Assembly (NCBI RefSeq): GCF_010820565.1
Contig: NZ_JAAIJQ010000009.1
Span: 34,860-98,859 of the forward strand
Direction of reading: 5' to 3'
DNA length: 64,000 bases
From: Thiorhodococcus minor
GTDB lineage: Bacteria; Pseudomonadota; Gammaproteobacteria; Chromatiales; Chromatiaceae
Every line of letters starts with the position of its first letter. The stretch's first letter is position 1. Under the pieces are notes generated by a model, which ran no database searches, was not told where the DNA came from, and was given only the letters and a program-made list of their open reading frames with translations. This document shows, piece by piece, positions 26,648 through 35,609 of the stretch. The position numbers and the translations under genes were made by a program.

Positions 26648-26669
26648 GTGCTGACCTGGAGGTCAGCAC
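26648..26669. repeat. GGAG-headed REP-like palindrome
   Basis: GTGCTGACCT-GG-AGGTCAGCAC is a perfect 10-bp palindrome preceded by GGA. The same core, TGACCTGGAGGTCA, recurs at 39447-39468. A GGAG/GTAG head plus hairpin is typical of REPs mobilised by RAYT transposases, and a RAYT is encoded at 35610. Confidence 0.6.
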
Positions 26670-26708
26670 GTCCGGGCCTGGGCGAGTGGCGCGGCATCGA
26701 GTCGAGCG

Positions 26709-27179
26709 CTAGGCGACCGCTCGCTTGGTCTCGCCCTTGATGAGGTGGTCGCTCTTGGTGCCGCCGCGGATCTCGATCTTGCGTGGCTTCATCGCCTCCG
26801 GGACCTCGCGGCGCAGCTCGACATGCAGCAGGCCATGCTCGAGACGGGCGTCGACGACGCGCACATAGTCCGCGAGCTGGAACTTGCGCTCGAAGCTGCG
26901 ATTCGCGATCCCGCGGTAGAGGAAGCGGCGACTGCTGTCGGCATCCTCAGGGCGGCCGCCCGAGACGGACAGGATGTTCTCCTTGACCTCGATGGTCAGA
27001 TCCTGCTCGGAGAAGCCGGCCACGGCCATGGTGATCCGGTAGTCGTTCTCACCACAGGCTTCGATGTTGTAGGGCGGGTAGCCGCCCGGCTCGGCGCGAT
27101 AGGCATTCTCGAGCGCTGAGGTCATGCGATCGAAGCCGATCATGGAGCGCAGCAGGGGCGAAAAATCGATATTGGACAT
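26709..27179 (-). CDS. Small heat shock protein, IbpA/Hsp20 family
   Basis: A 156-residue ATP-independent holdase that keeps unfolding proteins soluble. The N-terminal arm MSNIDFSPLLRSMIGFDRM resembles IbpA/B of enteric bacteria. The alpha-crystallin domain runs from PPYNIEACGENDYRITMAVAGF to GLLHVELRREVPEAMKPRKIEI, with the conserved FxRxF-like IANRSFERKFQL. I prefer ATG 27179 to ATG 27185 because the AGGA ribosome site is seven bases from the former and only one from the latter. The leader contains three hairpins resembling a ROSE thermometer, so translation is probably heat-controlled. A terminator closes the gene. Confidence 0.92.
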   Translation of the reverse strand: MSNIDFSPLLRSMIGFDRMTSALENAYRAEPGGYPPYNIEACGENDYRITMAVAGFSEQDLTIEVKENILSVSGGRPEDADSSRRFLYRGIANRSFERKFQLADYVRVVDARLEHGLLHVELRREVPEAMKPRKIEIRGGTKSDHLIKGETKRAVA

Positions 27180-27185
27180 GGACAT

Positions 27186-27260
27186 ATCCTCTCGTTGAGC
27201 AATATGGAAAAGTGCGTTCCTCAGGGAACCGCATAGGCACAGACCTCGTTCGAGCGTCTG
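27186..27260 (-). promoter_or_regulatory. ROSE-like RNA thermometer in the hsp20 leader
   Basis: Three consecutive hairpins can form in the leader. The first is CAGAC-GCTCG-AA-CGAG-GTCTG (27240-27260), the second GTTCC-CTGA-GGAAC (27216-27229). The last uses TTGCTC to mask the GAGAGGA ribosome site over a 3-nt loop, with G-A and U-G mismatches. A UUGCU anti-SD tract facing the SD directly before the start codon is the hallmark of ROSE elements in small heat shock mRNAs. I have not computed folding energies. Confidence 0.55.
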
Positions 27261-27268
27261 TGTTATGT

Positions 27269-27297
27269 AAAGTAAAGGTGCGCTTTCCGGATGTCAA
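27269..27297 (-). promoter_or_regulatory. Probable promoter of the hsp20 gene
   Basis: On the minus strand TTGACA (27292-27297) is followed after 17 nt by TACTTT (27269-27274). The -35 box is perfect sigma70 consensus and the -10 is weak. I do not see a clear sigma32 -10 (CCCCAT-like), so heat control may act mainly through the RNA leader. Confidence 0.5.
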
Positions 27298-27340
27298 TAC
27301 AGGGCGACGGCGGCGTCTCGCATCGCCCTGACGAGGGGGC

Positions 27341-27949
27341 TCAGGGGCGCTTGACGAAACGCGCCTCGGCTCTCCGCGCGTCATCCGGGGTGTTCAGGTT
27401 GAGGAAGGCCTCGGGGCAGTCGCTGAAGTCGGCCTGCGCGATCTGGTGGCGTCGCTGCCACAGCTCGACCTTGCGGTCGCCGGCGGCGAGGAAGTCGGCG
27501 AGGTCCGATGCCAGTGCGGCCGGGAGCAGGGCATGCAGGCTGTGGCGGCGCGTCCCGTCGGTGGCGATGGCGAGATCCGCGGTCCGCTTGGCGATCTCGG
27601 CCCCCAGTCGTCGGCCGAGGTCCGGGGGCGGGAAGGGCGCGTCGCAGGGCAGGGTGAGGATCCAGGGCGTTCGGGCGCTCCGCATCGCGCTGAGGACGCC
27701 CGCTAGAGGCCCATTGAAGCCGGGCTCGCTGTCGCGGACGACCGGGAGGCCGTAGCGGCTGTAGCTGTCGATGTTGCGGTTGGCGCTGATCAGCAGGCTG
27801 CCGACCTGGGGCGCCAAGGCGTCGATCGCCCATTCCACCAGGGCGCGATCGCCGAAGGGGAGCAGTCCCTTGTCGCGCCCGTCCATCCGTCGCCCCGCGC
27901 CTCCGGCGAGGATGACCCCGGTGATGTCGTCGAGAGAAATCGCGGTCAT
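27341..27949 (-). CDS. mobA: Molybdenum cofactor guanylyltransferase
   Basis: A 202-residue cytoplasmic nucleotidyltransferase that joins GMP to molybdopterin to make the bis-MGD cofactor of DMSO-reductase-type enzymes. The nucleotide-binding motif GVILAGGAGRRM with GRDKGLLPFG follows the N-terminus. The metal-binding aspartate is in LPCDAPFPPPDLG, and GFNGPLAGVLSAM and SFN-like FLNLNTPDDA near the end are family features. Length equals E. coli MobA (194) within range. It is not next to other molybdenum genes here. The stop lies 160 bp from the hsp20 promoter. Confidence 0.92.
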   Translation of the reverse strand: MTAISLDDITGVILAGGAGRRMDGRDKGLLPFGDRALVEWAIDALAPQVGSLLISANRNIDSYSRYGLPVVRDSEPGFNGPLAGVLSAMRSARTPWILTLPCDAPFPPPDLGRRLGAEIAKRTADLAIATDGTRRHSLHALLPAALASDLADFLAAGDRKVELWQRRHQIAQADFSDCPEAFLNLNTPDDARRAEARFVKRP

Positions 27950-28038
27950 GAAAAACTGGCTGCTGGAAGCTGGTCGCTCTTTTCAGGGGCAATGGCGGCG
28001 AGGCCTCTTTGCCCCGCCGCAGCGCATCGCCTGTCGGG

Positions 28039-28779
28039 TCAATCGATCACGACGCGGGCGTTCAGGCGCTGGATCGGGCGATTGTTCGGGTGACCCATGA
28101 TCTCGGAGAATTTACTGATCTGGTCGTGGGATGCGGCGACGGGCTCCTTCATCACCAGCCAGACGACACCCTCGGTGCAGGGTGGTGTGGTGAGCGAGCC
28201 GTTGAACCTGTAGTAGTCGCGGTTCTCAGGCAGCAGCCCCTCGGCGGACGCCTTGTGCGCCAGATGCACGCTCTGGTCCGCGTGGTCCGGGATGACGCTC
28301 CAAGGCTCGGCCAGTGCGCCGTTCTCGGCGCCTTCCTCGAACATCACCGCAATCACCGCGAGATTCCCGTCCGCGTCGGCATGAACCAGATGGGCCTCCA
28401 TCGGATACTCCTTGCCGTTGATGTGATTCTCGCTCGGGGTGTGGAAGTGGAACTGCTTGAGGGCGTAGTCATGGCCGTCGACGGTGATTCCGCTGCCGGC
28501 CTCGTAGTTGATCTGGATGGTGTGGCCGTTGTTGACCTCATCGCTGCCGCCCGGCGCGTAATGGAAGCCGATCGGTGGGAGATTGGAGTCGACGATGTGC
28601 GTGAGATCGACGGGGGACTGGTTCTTGCCGCTGCTGCAGATCCTGAAGTTGGGGTCGATCTCTCCCCAGTGCTCCGGCCCGCTCGCGCCCTCATAGCCCC
28701 AGTGTACAGGATGATCGGCGGCGACTGCTGTGCCGCTGGCCGCCATGGCGAGAGAAAGGATCAGGGATTTGTGAGACAT
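28039..28779 (-). CDS. Periplasmic alpha-carbonic anhydrase
   Basis: A 246-residue zinc enzyme that interconverts CO2 and bicarbonate outside the cytoplasm. A signal peptide (ILSLAMAASGTAVA) precedes HWGYEG. Zinc ligands are the two His of FHFHTPSENH and the His of EAHLVH; the Thr gate and hydrophobic pocket appear in GSLTTPPCTEGVVW. The disulfide pair (Cys in FRICSSG and TPPCTEG) is conserved for periplasmic forms. The start ATG 28779 has GAGGAAG upstream; the frame continues far upstream without protein-like sequence. In an autotroph it would help inorganic carbon supply. It is monocistronic. Confidence 0.95.
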   Translation of the reverse strand: MSHKSLILSLAMAASGTAVAADHPVHWGYEGASGPEHWGEIDPNFRICSSGKNQSPVDLTHIVDSNLPPIGFHYAPGGSDEVNNGHTIQINYEAGSGITVDGHDYALKQFHFHTPSENHINGKEYPMEAHLVHADADGNLAVIAVMFEEGAENGALAEPWSVIPDHADQSVHLAHKASAEGLLPENRDYYRFNGSLTTPPCTEGVVWLVMKEPVAASHDQISKFSEIMGHPNNRPIQRLNARVVID

Positions 28780-29445
28780 GGGTCTTCCTCGTCTTTTTTG
28801 GTTAGTGGAAATGGTTGCGGAGTCTGGCTCCGTAGAGACCCCGAGCAGGGCGGACAAGCGCAGCCCAGTCCGCCAACACCGGCCGGCAGGAGCCATGATC
28901 GAGGTCGTGCGACCAAGGATGAGAAGCTCGAAGCCGATAAGAGACTGACGATAGTTAGTGCCAATGCTCTTCGTGAGCGCTTGGCTCAGCTCACGCCCAA
29001 CTTGCCCGCGTTGCGGCCGACGCTCGCCTGACGCCTTTTTTGATGCGGCGGCAAGGCTGTGGTAAGCGGCCGCGCCCCATGAGCTCACTCGACGAAGGGA
29101 GTCGCCCAGCGAAGGAGGCCGTCGCCGAGGGGCGTCGTCCGGCCAGTGCGGTCGCCCCGAGCAAGTAGGACACGACGGTCAAGCCTTGAACCGAGATCCG
29201 GCGGTTGGGCGGGATTCACCATCCTGGCCTTGGGTGTCCTGAGCGTCGGGCAGCTCTATGCCGATCGGTGCTGCAGATGCGGGCAAGGCGGCTGAGCCGG
29301 CAGCGAGCGCTGGTTGATCGGCGCATCGACTCGCCTTAGAGCTGACCCGGCGGCCTCGGCCGCTCGGGTCTCGCCTCATCTGGGCAATCAGCCGTCAGTG
29401 ACCGCTTGGCCCCGAATCGAGCTGGTCAAGACTCCAGCGATACCC
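28780..29445. other. Gene-free spacer with one REP-like palindrome
   Basis: About 660 bp lack a supportable gene. Short frames on both strands are Arg/Ala/Gly-rich with no ribosome sites. At 28849-28874 a palindrome GGCGGAC...GTCCGCC with the interior AAGCGCAGC belongs to the same GGTGGACAAGCGCAGC family as 32347-32427. The rest shows nothing I can name. It could be a decayed gene, because one frame is partly open near 28900-29030, but no family resemblance remains. Confidence 0.4.
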
Positions 29446-29781
29446 CTAGCTCTGCAGCTGATGGCGCTCGAAACTGCCGCCGTCGAGTACGGTCCGTGCC
29501 GCGGTGCGCGGCGTCGTCAAAGCCCTCGCCGCGCGGGTACCGCCGTCGCCGCGGGCCTGCTTGGACATGCGCGCATTCCCAGCGCCAGCCCCATCGGCCT
29601 TGTTCATACGTGCCTGGAAGGCGATCAGCAAGCCAACGGCCAGCGCCGCCACCGCCAGGTGTCCCAGCTCCAGCTCGTAGGCCCCGATCAGGCCGGCAAG
29701 GATGAGTGGGAGATGCCAGAGCGTCTTCGCCAGCGGTCCTTCGCCGGACGACGCCTTCCCATAGGCGTGAGCGTGATTCAT
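29446..29781 (-). CDS. Small membrane protein, unknown
   Basis: An 111-residue protein with one or two membrane helices in the middle (LWHLPLILAGLIGAYELELG and LAVAALAVGLLIAFQA), a His-containing N-terminus and a basic, Ala/Arg-rich C-terminal tail of about 45 residues that looks disordered. I recognise no family. A positive-inside arrangement would leave the tail in the cytoplasm. The gene lies 221 bp downstream of a two-component system in the same direction and could be one of its targets, but that is only position. Codon use matches neighbours, which supports coding. Confidence 0.5.
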   Translation of the reverse strand: MNHAHAYGKASSGEGPLAKTLWHLPLILAGLIGAYELELGHLAVAALAVGLLIAFQARMNKADGAGAGNARMSKQARGDGGTRAARALTTPRTAARTVLDGGSFERHQLQS

Positions 29782-30002
29782 GGGGCGCCTCGCTTGGACT
29801 CATGTCTTGGATCTCAGGACAGCCTAGCGGAGGCCCGGTCAAGGGAATGGGAAGGCAAGGTTAAGGGAGCGTTAAAGCAAGAGGAGCCGTCAGCCGCCAG
29901 CGATCCGCTTCCAGCTGTTGGTTTGCCGAGGTGTCCGATGGTTGAGGTCTTCACCCTTCGAGTAACCCTGGGTAAGTGCCGCAAGCTGGCCGCCGCTTCA
30001 GG

Positions 30003-31298
30003 TCAAACCTGCTCCGAATCAACCCTATCTGTGGGCTGGAAGACCAGGCTTGCCCTGGTGCCACCGCCCTCCCGGTTACTGAGTCGGACCGCCCAGCCCT
30101 GCTTGGCGCACAGTCGCTGGACCAATGACAGCCCAAGCCCGGCGCCGCGGCTGTCGCTGCCGCGCACGAAGGGCTGGAAGAGATCCGCACCGGCTCCGGG
30201 ATCCAGTCCTGGCCCAGTGTCCTCGATGGCGACGAGGCCGGACGCGACCCGCAGTCTCACATGCCCTTCCTGGGTGAAGGCGAGGGCGTTGCGCAGCAGA
30301 TTGCCGAGTACCATGGACAGCACGGCCCGGTCCGAGCGCAGGCGCGGCCGTGCATCCACCTCCAGCGTCAGCTCGACCGGCTTGCCGGGAAAGAGGTTGC
30401 GGTAGCGCTGGACCAGCTCTTCGGCCACGGCGGCGACATCGCAGTCGAGCGCACCCTCGGAGACGGCCTCCTGCTCCCGCGCGAGCGCCAGCAGCGCCTC
30501 CGTCATCTCCCGCATCTCGGCGACCGCGCGCGCGATCCGTGTCACGCGCGCGCGGTTGCGCTCACCGAGGCTGGGATCGGATTGCAGCAGCTCGGCCGCG
30601 CCGGCGACCACCGTGAGCGGCGTGCGCAGCTCGTGACTGACATCGGCGGTGAAGAAGCGCTCGCGCTCGATGAAGTCGTGCAGTCGGGTCAGATAGGCGT
30701 CGAAGTCCGCCGCGAGCTGCTGCACCTCCTGCCAGGGAAACTCGCCCGCCAGCGCCCGCGGCGGGTCCTCCGGCCGCTGCGCGGAGACGCGCCGCGCCAG
30801 CGCGGTGACCGGCGAGACCACCACGCAGGCCAGCCAGCGTCCCGCGAGCGCCGAGACCCCGGTGACCAGCACGACACTCAGGGCGAGCAGCAACAGGAAG
30901 ATGCGCTCGCGCTTGCGCAGCGCGCTGACGTCGAAGAGGACGACGAACCGCTGATCCTGGACGACGCGCACGGCGGCTCGATAGCGCTTGCCCTCCAGCG
31001 TCAGCTCGTGGCGACCCGGTCCGAGCGCCGCGACCTCAGGCGGAATGGGCATCGTCCCGCCCTCGGACGCGACCACGAAGGCGCGGATGGTCGCCGTGCG
31101 CTCCGGCAGGGACTGCGGGTTGCGCTGACGCCGCGCGACATAGTCGTCCAGCTCGGCGGTCAGGGTGTCGTCGATCAGGCGGCGCTCCAGGTCGTGCGAG
31201 GCGACATACATGAAGGTCGCGAGCGTCAGGCTGACCGCGCCGCTGAACGCCGCCAGGGTGACGGCGACGCGGCGGCGCAGGCTGCGCCTAGCGGTCAT
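30003..31298 (-). CDS. Sensor histidine kinase of a second two-component system
   Basis: A 431-residue membrane kinase. It has an N-terminal helix (VAVTLAAFSGAVSLTLATFMYVA), a small periplasmic region of about 110 residues, a second helix (IFLLLLALSVVLVTGVSALAG), HAMP, then the core with H-box DVSHELRTPLTVVAG, N-box GNLLRNALAF, G1 EDTGPGLDPG and G2 GAGLGLSLV. The periplasmic part is too small for a PAS sensor and the ligand is unknown. I place the start at ATG 31298 because the frame upstream lies inside the regulator gene and reads like noise; this start overlaps the regulator stop by 11 bp. Confidence 0.88.
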   Translation of the reverse strand: MTARRSLRRRVAVTLAAFSGAVSLTLATFMYVASHDLERRLIDDTLTAELDDYVARRQRNPQSLPERTATIRAFVVASEGGTMPIPPEVAALGPGRHELTLEGKRYRAAVRVVQDQRFVVLFDVSALRKRERIFLLLLALSVVLVTGVSALAGRWLACVVVSPVTALARRVSAQRPEDPPRALAGEFPWQEVQQLAADFDAYLTRLHDFIERERFFTADVSHELRTPLTVVAGAAELLQSDPSLGERNRARVTRIARAVAEMREMTEALLALAREQEAVSEGALDCDVAAVAEELVQRYRNLFPGKPVELTLEVDARPRLRSDRAVLSMVLGNLLRNALAFTQEGHVRLRVASGLVAIEDTGPGLDPGAGADLFQPFVRGSDSRGAGLGLSLVQRLCAKQGWAVRLSNREGGGTRASLVFQPTDRVDSEQV

Positions 31299-31968
31299 GG
31301 GGCTCGGCGAGCTGGTAGCCGATGCCGCGCAGGGTATGCACCAAAGGGGTCTCGGCGTCGCGATCCACCGCGCTGCGCAGCGCGTGGACATGGGCGCGGA
31401 GGGCGTCGCTGTCCGGCGGGTTGTCGCCCCAGATCGCCTGGGCGATCTCCTCGCGGCGCACCACGCCAGGGGCGCGCTGCATCAGCAGTTGCAGCATGCG
31501 CAGCGGAATGGGCGCCAGCTCAAGCCGGCGGCCGCCACGCTCCACGCGCAGTCGGTCCGGGTCGAAGGTCAGGTCGCCGACCCGCAGCAGGCTGCGCGGC
31601 ATGGCGCGCTTGGCCCGCCGCACCAGCGCCGTCAGCCGCGCCTCCAGCTCGGGCAGGTCGAACGGCTTGACCAGATAGTCGTCCGCGCCATGCTCGAAGC
31701 CCCCCAGCTTGTCGGCGAGCGTGTCGCGCGCGGTCAGCATCAGCACGGGCAGGTCCCGCCCCGCCTCGCGCAGCCGGCTGCAGACCTCCAGCCCGTGCAT
31801 CCCCGGAAGCATCAGATCCAGCACCATGGCGTCATAGTCGCGCTCCAGCGCGAAGTTGAGCCCGGCGAGCCCATTCTGCGCCAGATCGACGCTGTGCCCG
31901 CGCGCGTCGAGGAAGTCGCTCAGATTCCCCGCCAGATCCGGATTGTCTTCGATGATGAGGAGATGCAT
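31288..31968 (-). CDS. Response regulator, OmpR family
   Basis: A 226-residue regulator. The receiver has the acidic pair in IIEDNPDL, phosphoacceptor Asp in MVLDLMLPGMHG, Thr in MLTARD and Lys in LVKPFDLPEL. The winged-helix output domain has LAPIPLRMLQLL, ALRAHVHALRSAVD and HTLRGIGYQL. The recognition helix AHVHALRSAVD differs from the PhoP-like paralogue at 23175, so targets should differ. It is translationally coupled to its kinase. Upstream lies the longest repeat-rich spacer of the window. Confidence 0.92.
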   Translation of the reverse strand: MHLLIIEDNPDLAGNLSDFLDARGHSVDLAQNGLAGLNFALERDYDAMVLDLMLPGMHGLEVCSRLREAGRDLPVLMLTARDTLADKLGGFEHGADDYLVKPFDLPELEARLTALVRRAKRAMPRSLLRVGDLTFDPDRLRVERGGRRLELAPIPLRMLQLLMQRAPGVVRREEIAQAIWGDNPPDSDALRAHVHALRSAVDRDAETPLVHTLRGIGYQLAEPHDR

Positions 31969-32346
31969 GGCGTCGACTCAGATCGGAGCTTGGGAGGTTG
32001 AACCGCAGAGACGCAAAGGGCGCGAAGGAAAGAAGGGGCTGTCGGACCCGCAGTTTTCGCTGTTGCGCAAGGGTGCCGATGGCGCGACAGGCCGACATCC
32101 CTGGGAGCGTCGCCCTCCAGGGCGACGGGAGCCGAGGCGCCGCGCCCGGTCTGGAGCCCTGAAAGCCGATTCAGACTAACCGAAATCCGGCCGCCGATCC
32201 CGCACCGCCAGCGTTCAGTCGGCACTCATGCGGCCAGGCATGGATATCGCCATCAGTTATAAAAAAGAACATCAAATCATTTTCCAAGTTCTACCGGCTT
32301 GCCCAGACTTTGGATGTCCGCGAAGGCCGTGATCGCCACTTGGACC

Positions 32347-32427
32347 CGTAGGGTGGACGAGCCAGAGCGAAGTCCACCGAGCCCCGCGTCGGCGCTGGTG
32401 GACTGCGCTGCGCTTGTCCACCCTACG
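32347..32427. repeat. GTAGGGTGGAC inverted repeat (REP/BIME-like)
   Basis: CGTAGGGTGGACGAGC...AGTCCACC at 32347-32378 and its near complement GGTGGACTGCGC...CACCCTACG at 32397-32427 face each other across 18 bp. Each arm contains its own hairpin (GGTGGAC/GTCCACC). The GTAG head plus hairpin is the RAYT-recognised design. Relatives in the window: 24039-24051 (half) and 28849-28874. Confidence 0.65.
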
Positions 32428-32449
32428 TAGACTGGAGAGTGGTTTTCTA

Positions 32450-32579
32450 GCCGCAGAGAGCCCGAAGCGCGCAGAGGATGTCGGTAGGTCGCGGGATCCA
32501 TCTTGTCCACCGAGCGGGCGGAATCTGCGCATCGGCCAATGCATCTGCTCTCTTCGCGTCCTTGGTGCCTTTACGGTTC
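32450..32579. repeat. Diverged GAACCGCAAAG-type inverted pair
   Basis: CCGCAGAGAGCCCGAAGCGCGCAGAG at 32450-32477 faces the complementary-strand version CTTCGCGTCCTTGGTGCC...ACGGTTC at 32549-32579. It is a diverged copy of the arrangement at 39523-39657. The 70 bp between the arms have no gene. Confidence 0.4.
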
Positions 32580-32719
32580 GGCATCGATCGCCGATCGGAA
32601 CCGTCGCGTGGACGAGCCAATCGATGATCGACGCTTGCAGCTCAACCTGCCGACCTTCGATCGAATGGGAGATTTCCATGAACGAGGCATTGCGGAAGAT
32701 GGTGTCACGGAAGATGGTG

Positions 32720-35275
32720 TCAGGTCTTGCCTTTTGTTGGACGTAACGCCCGCCGTTTGATCCCCCCAGCCACAGCCCGCGCCTCGGTCGGATCCTCCGG
32801 CCAATGATGCTTGGGATAGCGCCCGCGCAGCTCCTTGCGGACTTCGGTATAGCCGCGTGCCCAGAAGCCGGCGAGGTCTTGGGTGACCTGCATGGGGCGG
32901 CGGGCGGGGGAGAGGAGGTGGAGCAGGACGGGGACGCGGTCCATGCAGACGCGGGGGGTGTCTTGGAGGCCGAAGAATTCCTGGAGCGGGGCGGCGAGGA
33001 CGGGGATGTCGCCGGTGCTGTAGTCGATGGGGCGTTTGTTGTCGGCGGGGGTGACGAAGCTGGTCGGTGTCTCCTGGTCGAGCCGTTGCTGCTGGTCCCA
33101 GCCCAGGCGGGCGGTCAGGAGGGCGGCGAGGTCGAGCTGGCGGACGTCGCTCAGGCGGGTCTTGCCGTCGAGCCAGGGGGCGAGCCACACAACTAAGGTG
33201 GCGAGGAGTGCGCTGCCGGAGAGGTCCGGCCAGTCGCCGCTCGGGTCGTGCTGGCGCATGAGGGCGACGCGGGCCTGGAGCTGGCGCGCGGCAGCGGACC
33301 AGTTGAAGGCGCGGTCGGGCTGCTCGCGGATGCGCTCGAGGAGCAGGGCGGTCGCGTCGTCGTCCGGTTGGAGCGGGACGGGCTTGGACGCCAGGGTGAT
33401 GGCGCCAAGCCGGCTGACCTCGCGGCAGGCGACGGCCTCGCGCTCGGGCTCCCAGGCGACCTCGCGGGCTTGGGTGATGCGGGTGTCGAAGAGGGTCTCG
33501 ATCTCGGATGGCTCGAGGGGCAGGGCGAGATGGATGCGCCCGTCGCGGCCCTTGGCGTCCAGCTCGGGGACGACGAGGTAGGGATGGATGGCGAGGGCGT
33601 CGTCGCGCGGCAGGATGGCGCCGCCGCCTGAGGCGAGCAGATAGCGGTCGTCCGCGCCCGCGCGCCTTTGGGCGACGCGGTCCGGGTAGGCACGGGCGAG
33701 GAGGGCGCCGGGCGATCGCTCTGGGTTGGATGCCTGCGCCTCGGCGCGCTCGACGAGGCGCGTCAGCTGGGCCGATGCCCGTCCGACGGCGGCGAGTCGG
33801 TTGCGGTCCATGTCGCGCGGCGTCTGCTTGGCGCGGGACGCCTCCAGGGCGTGCAGCCGCAGACCGAGGTCGGCGGGTCGGGAGCGGTCCGGCGCGGTCA
33901 GGAAGGGATCGCGCTCGGAGATGAGGGCACAGAGGTCGGCGGCGGTCTGGCGGTCCGCGGCGGATGCGCTCAGCAGCATGACGGCGAGCCTGGGGTGCAC
34001 CGGCAGCTCCGCCATGGCGCGGCCGAGGCGGGTGATGGCGCCGGTCTCGTCCAGCGCGCCCAGGGTGCGCAGCAGGTCGAGCGCCTGCGACCAGGCGGGC
34101 GCGGGGGGCGGGTCGAGCCAGGCCAGGTCGGTCGGGTCCTTCACGCCCCAGAGCGCCAGCTCCAGGGCGAGCGGGGCCAGGTCGGACTGGAGGATCTCGG
34201 CGGTGCGGTGCTCGGGCCGGCCATGCTCTTGGGCCGGCGTCCACAGCCGATAGCAGACGCCCGGCCCGAGCCGCCCGCCGCGCCCGGCGCGCTGCTCGGC
34301 GGAGGCGCGCGGGACGGCCTCGGTGACCAGGCGCGTCAGTCCGGAGCCGGGATCGAAGCGCGGCTTGCGGGTCAGCCCGGTATCGACGACGACGCGGATG
34401 CCCTGGATGGTGACACTGGTCTCCGCGATGTCGGTGGCGACGATGACGCGCCGCCGGCTCCCGTCTCCCGGCAGCAGCGCCTGGTCTTGCTCGGCGGAGG
34501 GCAGGCTGCCGTGCAGGGGCAGGATCTCGGCGGTCTCATCGACCGAGGCGCGCAGCCGTTCGACGCAGCGGTTGATCTCGCCGGTGCCGGGGAGAAAGAC
34601 CAGGACATCGCCCGTCTCCTCCGCCAAGGCGCGTCGGACGCCGGCCAGCGCGGACTGCACGATGTCCCTATCCGGCGCCCGGTCCGCGTAGCGCACCTCG
34701 ACCGGGAAGCTGCGGCCCTCGCCCCGGATGATCTCGGCACCGCCCAGCAGCGCGGCGACCGGCTCGGCGTCCAGGGTGGCGGACATCACCAGCAGCCGCA
34801 GCTCGGGCCGCAGGCTTCGGGCGACATCCAGGGTGAGCGCGAGGCCCAGGTCGGACTGGAGGTTGCGCTCGTGAAATTCGTCGAAGATCACCAGCCCGAC
34901 GCCTTCCAGTCCGGGGTCGCGCTGGAGTCGGCGGGTGAGGATGCCCTCGGTGATCACCTCGATGCGGGTGCGCGGGCCGGCGCGGCGCTCGAAGCGGACC
35001 TGGTAGCCGACGCGCTCGCCCAAGGGCTCGCCCAGCAGGCTGGCCATGCGCGCGGCGGTCATGCGTGCCGCCGGGCGTCTGGGCTCCAGCATGAGGATGC
35101 GCTGACCGGCCAGCCAGTCCGCGTCCATTAGGGCCAAGGGCACCTTGGTCGACTTGCCCGATCCCGTTGGGGCCTGCAACAAAGCGTGACCCTTTCGAAG
35201 CGCCGCGCGCAGCGGATCCAGCACCGGATCGATCGGTAGCCATTGATTTTCTTGGGGTGGATTACTCTGGGGCAT
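32720..35275 (-). CDS. hrpB: ATP-dependent helicase HrpB (DEAH family)
   Basis: An 851-residue DEAH/RHA helicase. Walker A is APTGSGKST, the DEFH box is [10 protein letters not shown], motif III is MSATLD, motif VI-like segments are [11 protein letters not shown] and [12 protein letters not shown], and a helicase-associated plus HrpB-specific C-terminal domain follows ([27 protein letters not shown] is the family end signature). Length fits HrpB (about 810-850). RNA substrate and role are still poorly defined; HrpB is dispensable in E. coli. The stop codon lies inside the second copy of a 15-bp tandem duplication, so the last residues may be recently altered. Monocistronic. Confidence 0.93.
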   Translation of the reverse strand: MPQSNPPQENQWLPIDPVLDPLRAALRKGHALLQAPTGSGKSTKVPLALMDADWLAGQRILMLEPRRPAARMTAARMASLLGEPLGERVGYQVRFERRAGPRTRIEVITEGILTRRLQRDPGLEGVGLVIFDEFHERNLQSDLGLALTLDVARSLRPELRLLVMSATLDAEPVAALLGGAEIIRGEGRSFPVEVRYADRAPDRDIVQSALAGVRRALAEETGDVLVFLPGTGEINRCVERLRASVDETAEILPLHGSLPSAEQDQALLPGDGSRRRVIVATDIAETSVTIQGIRVVVDTGLTRKPRFDPGSGLTRLVTEAVPRASAEQRAGRGGRLGPGVCYRLWTPAQEHGRPEHRTAEILQSDLAPLALELALWGVKDPTDLAWLDPPPAPAWSQALDLLRTLGALDETGAITRLGRAMAELPVHPRLAVMLLSASAADRQTAADLCALISERDPFLTAPDRSRPADLGLRLHALEASRAKQTPRDMDRNRLAAVGRASAQLTRLVERAEAQASNPERSPGALLARAYPDRVAQRRAGADDRYLLASGGGAILPRDDALAIHPYLVVPELDAKGRDGRIHLALPLEPSEIETLFDTRITQAREVAWEPEREAVACREVSRLGAITLASKPVPLQPDDDATALLLERIREQPDRAFNWSAAARQLQARVALMRQHDPSGDWPDLSGSALLATLVVWLAPWLDGKTRLSDVRQLDLAALLTARLGWDQQQRLDQETPTSFVTPADNKRPIDYSTGDIPVLAAPLQEFFGLQDTPRVCMDRVPVLLHLLSPARRPMQVTQDLAGFWARGYTEVRKELRGRYPKHHWPEDPTEARAVAGGIKRRALRPTKGKT

Positions 35276-35609
35276 GCTGGCCTGGGCTCTCGGGACGCTC
35301 GCGCCGGCTTGGTTGCGAATAGACGATTCGTGAATGAACGCCGCGTGCCGCGTGATGGGCGAGGGTCGGTTTGTCTATGGAAACTAGTTGCGTTTCATGT
35401 GCTTATGCTTAGCGCGACTGCTGCTTCCTACAATGGTCCGAGCGGTGGTGATCAATGCGCGGTGATCAACGCGCGATGGTGATCAACGCGTGTCTATCGA
35501 TTCGGTTTGACATGACTTAGCGCAAGCGGAATGCGCGTATCGGGCAGCAGGTTGGTCAACGCTGTCTATACTCGACAGACAGGTCAATCAACCGGATCCG
35601 ACCCTACTC
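35276..35609. other. Spacer upstream of the RAYT gene with iterated GGTGATCA units
   Basis: No gene is supported in these 334 bp. GGTGATCAAYGCG occurs three times in a row at 35447-35459, 35461-35473 and 35478-35490, each containing the palindrome TGATCA. A TTGACA-like box follows near 35506. The array may bind a protein or the transposase itself; see findings. Confidence 0.5.

Larger units (their letters stand above)
31969..32719. other. Repeat-dense spacer before hrpB, no gene
   Basis: Roughly 750 bp between the response regulator start and the hrpB stop contain no credible gene. They hold a GAACCGCAGAG-type unit (32000-32029), the GTAGGGTGGAC palindrome (32347-32427), a second purine-rich inverted pair (32450-32477 and 32549-32579) and a 15-bp tandem duplication (32693-32722). 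The spacer looks like an accumulation site for short repeats. Confidence 0.5.

Noticed and set aside
26648..26669. Possible terminator for the hsp20 gene
   Set aside because: No T-tract; the true terminator with a T-tract lies at 26503-26527. Kept as a REP-like palindrome only.
30261..31670. A 469-codon plus-strand frame opposite the second histidine kinase
   Set aside because: Antisense shadow; the minus strand contains full H, N and G boxes while this frame is low-complexity.
35243..35482. A 79-codon frame between hrpB and the RAYT gene
   Set aside because: Starts inside hrpB on the other strand, no ribosome site, runs through the iterated GGTGATCA units.
35447..35490. CRISPR array
   Set aside because: Three 13-bp units with 1-4 bp gaps have no spacers of proper size, and no cas genes are present.
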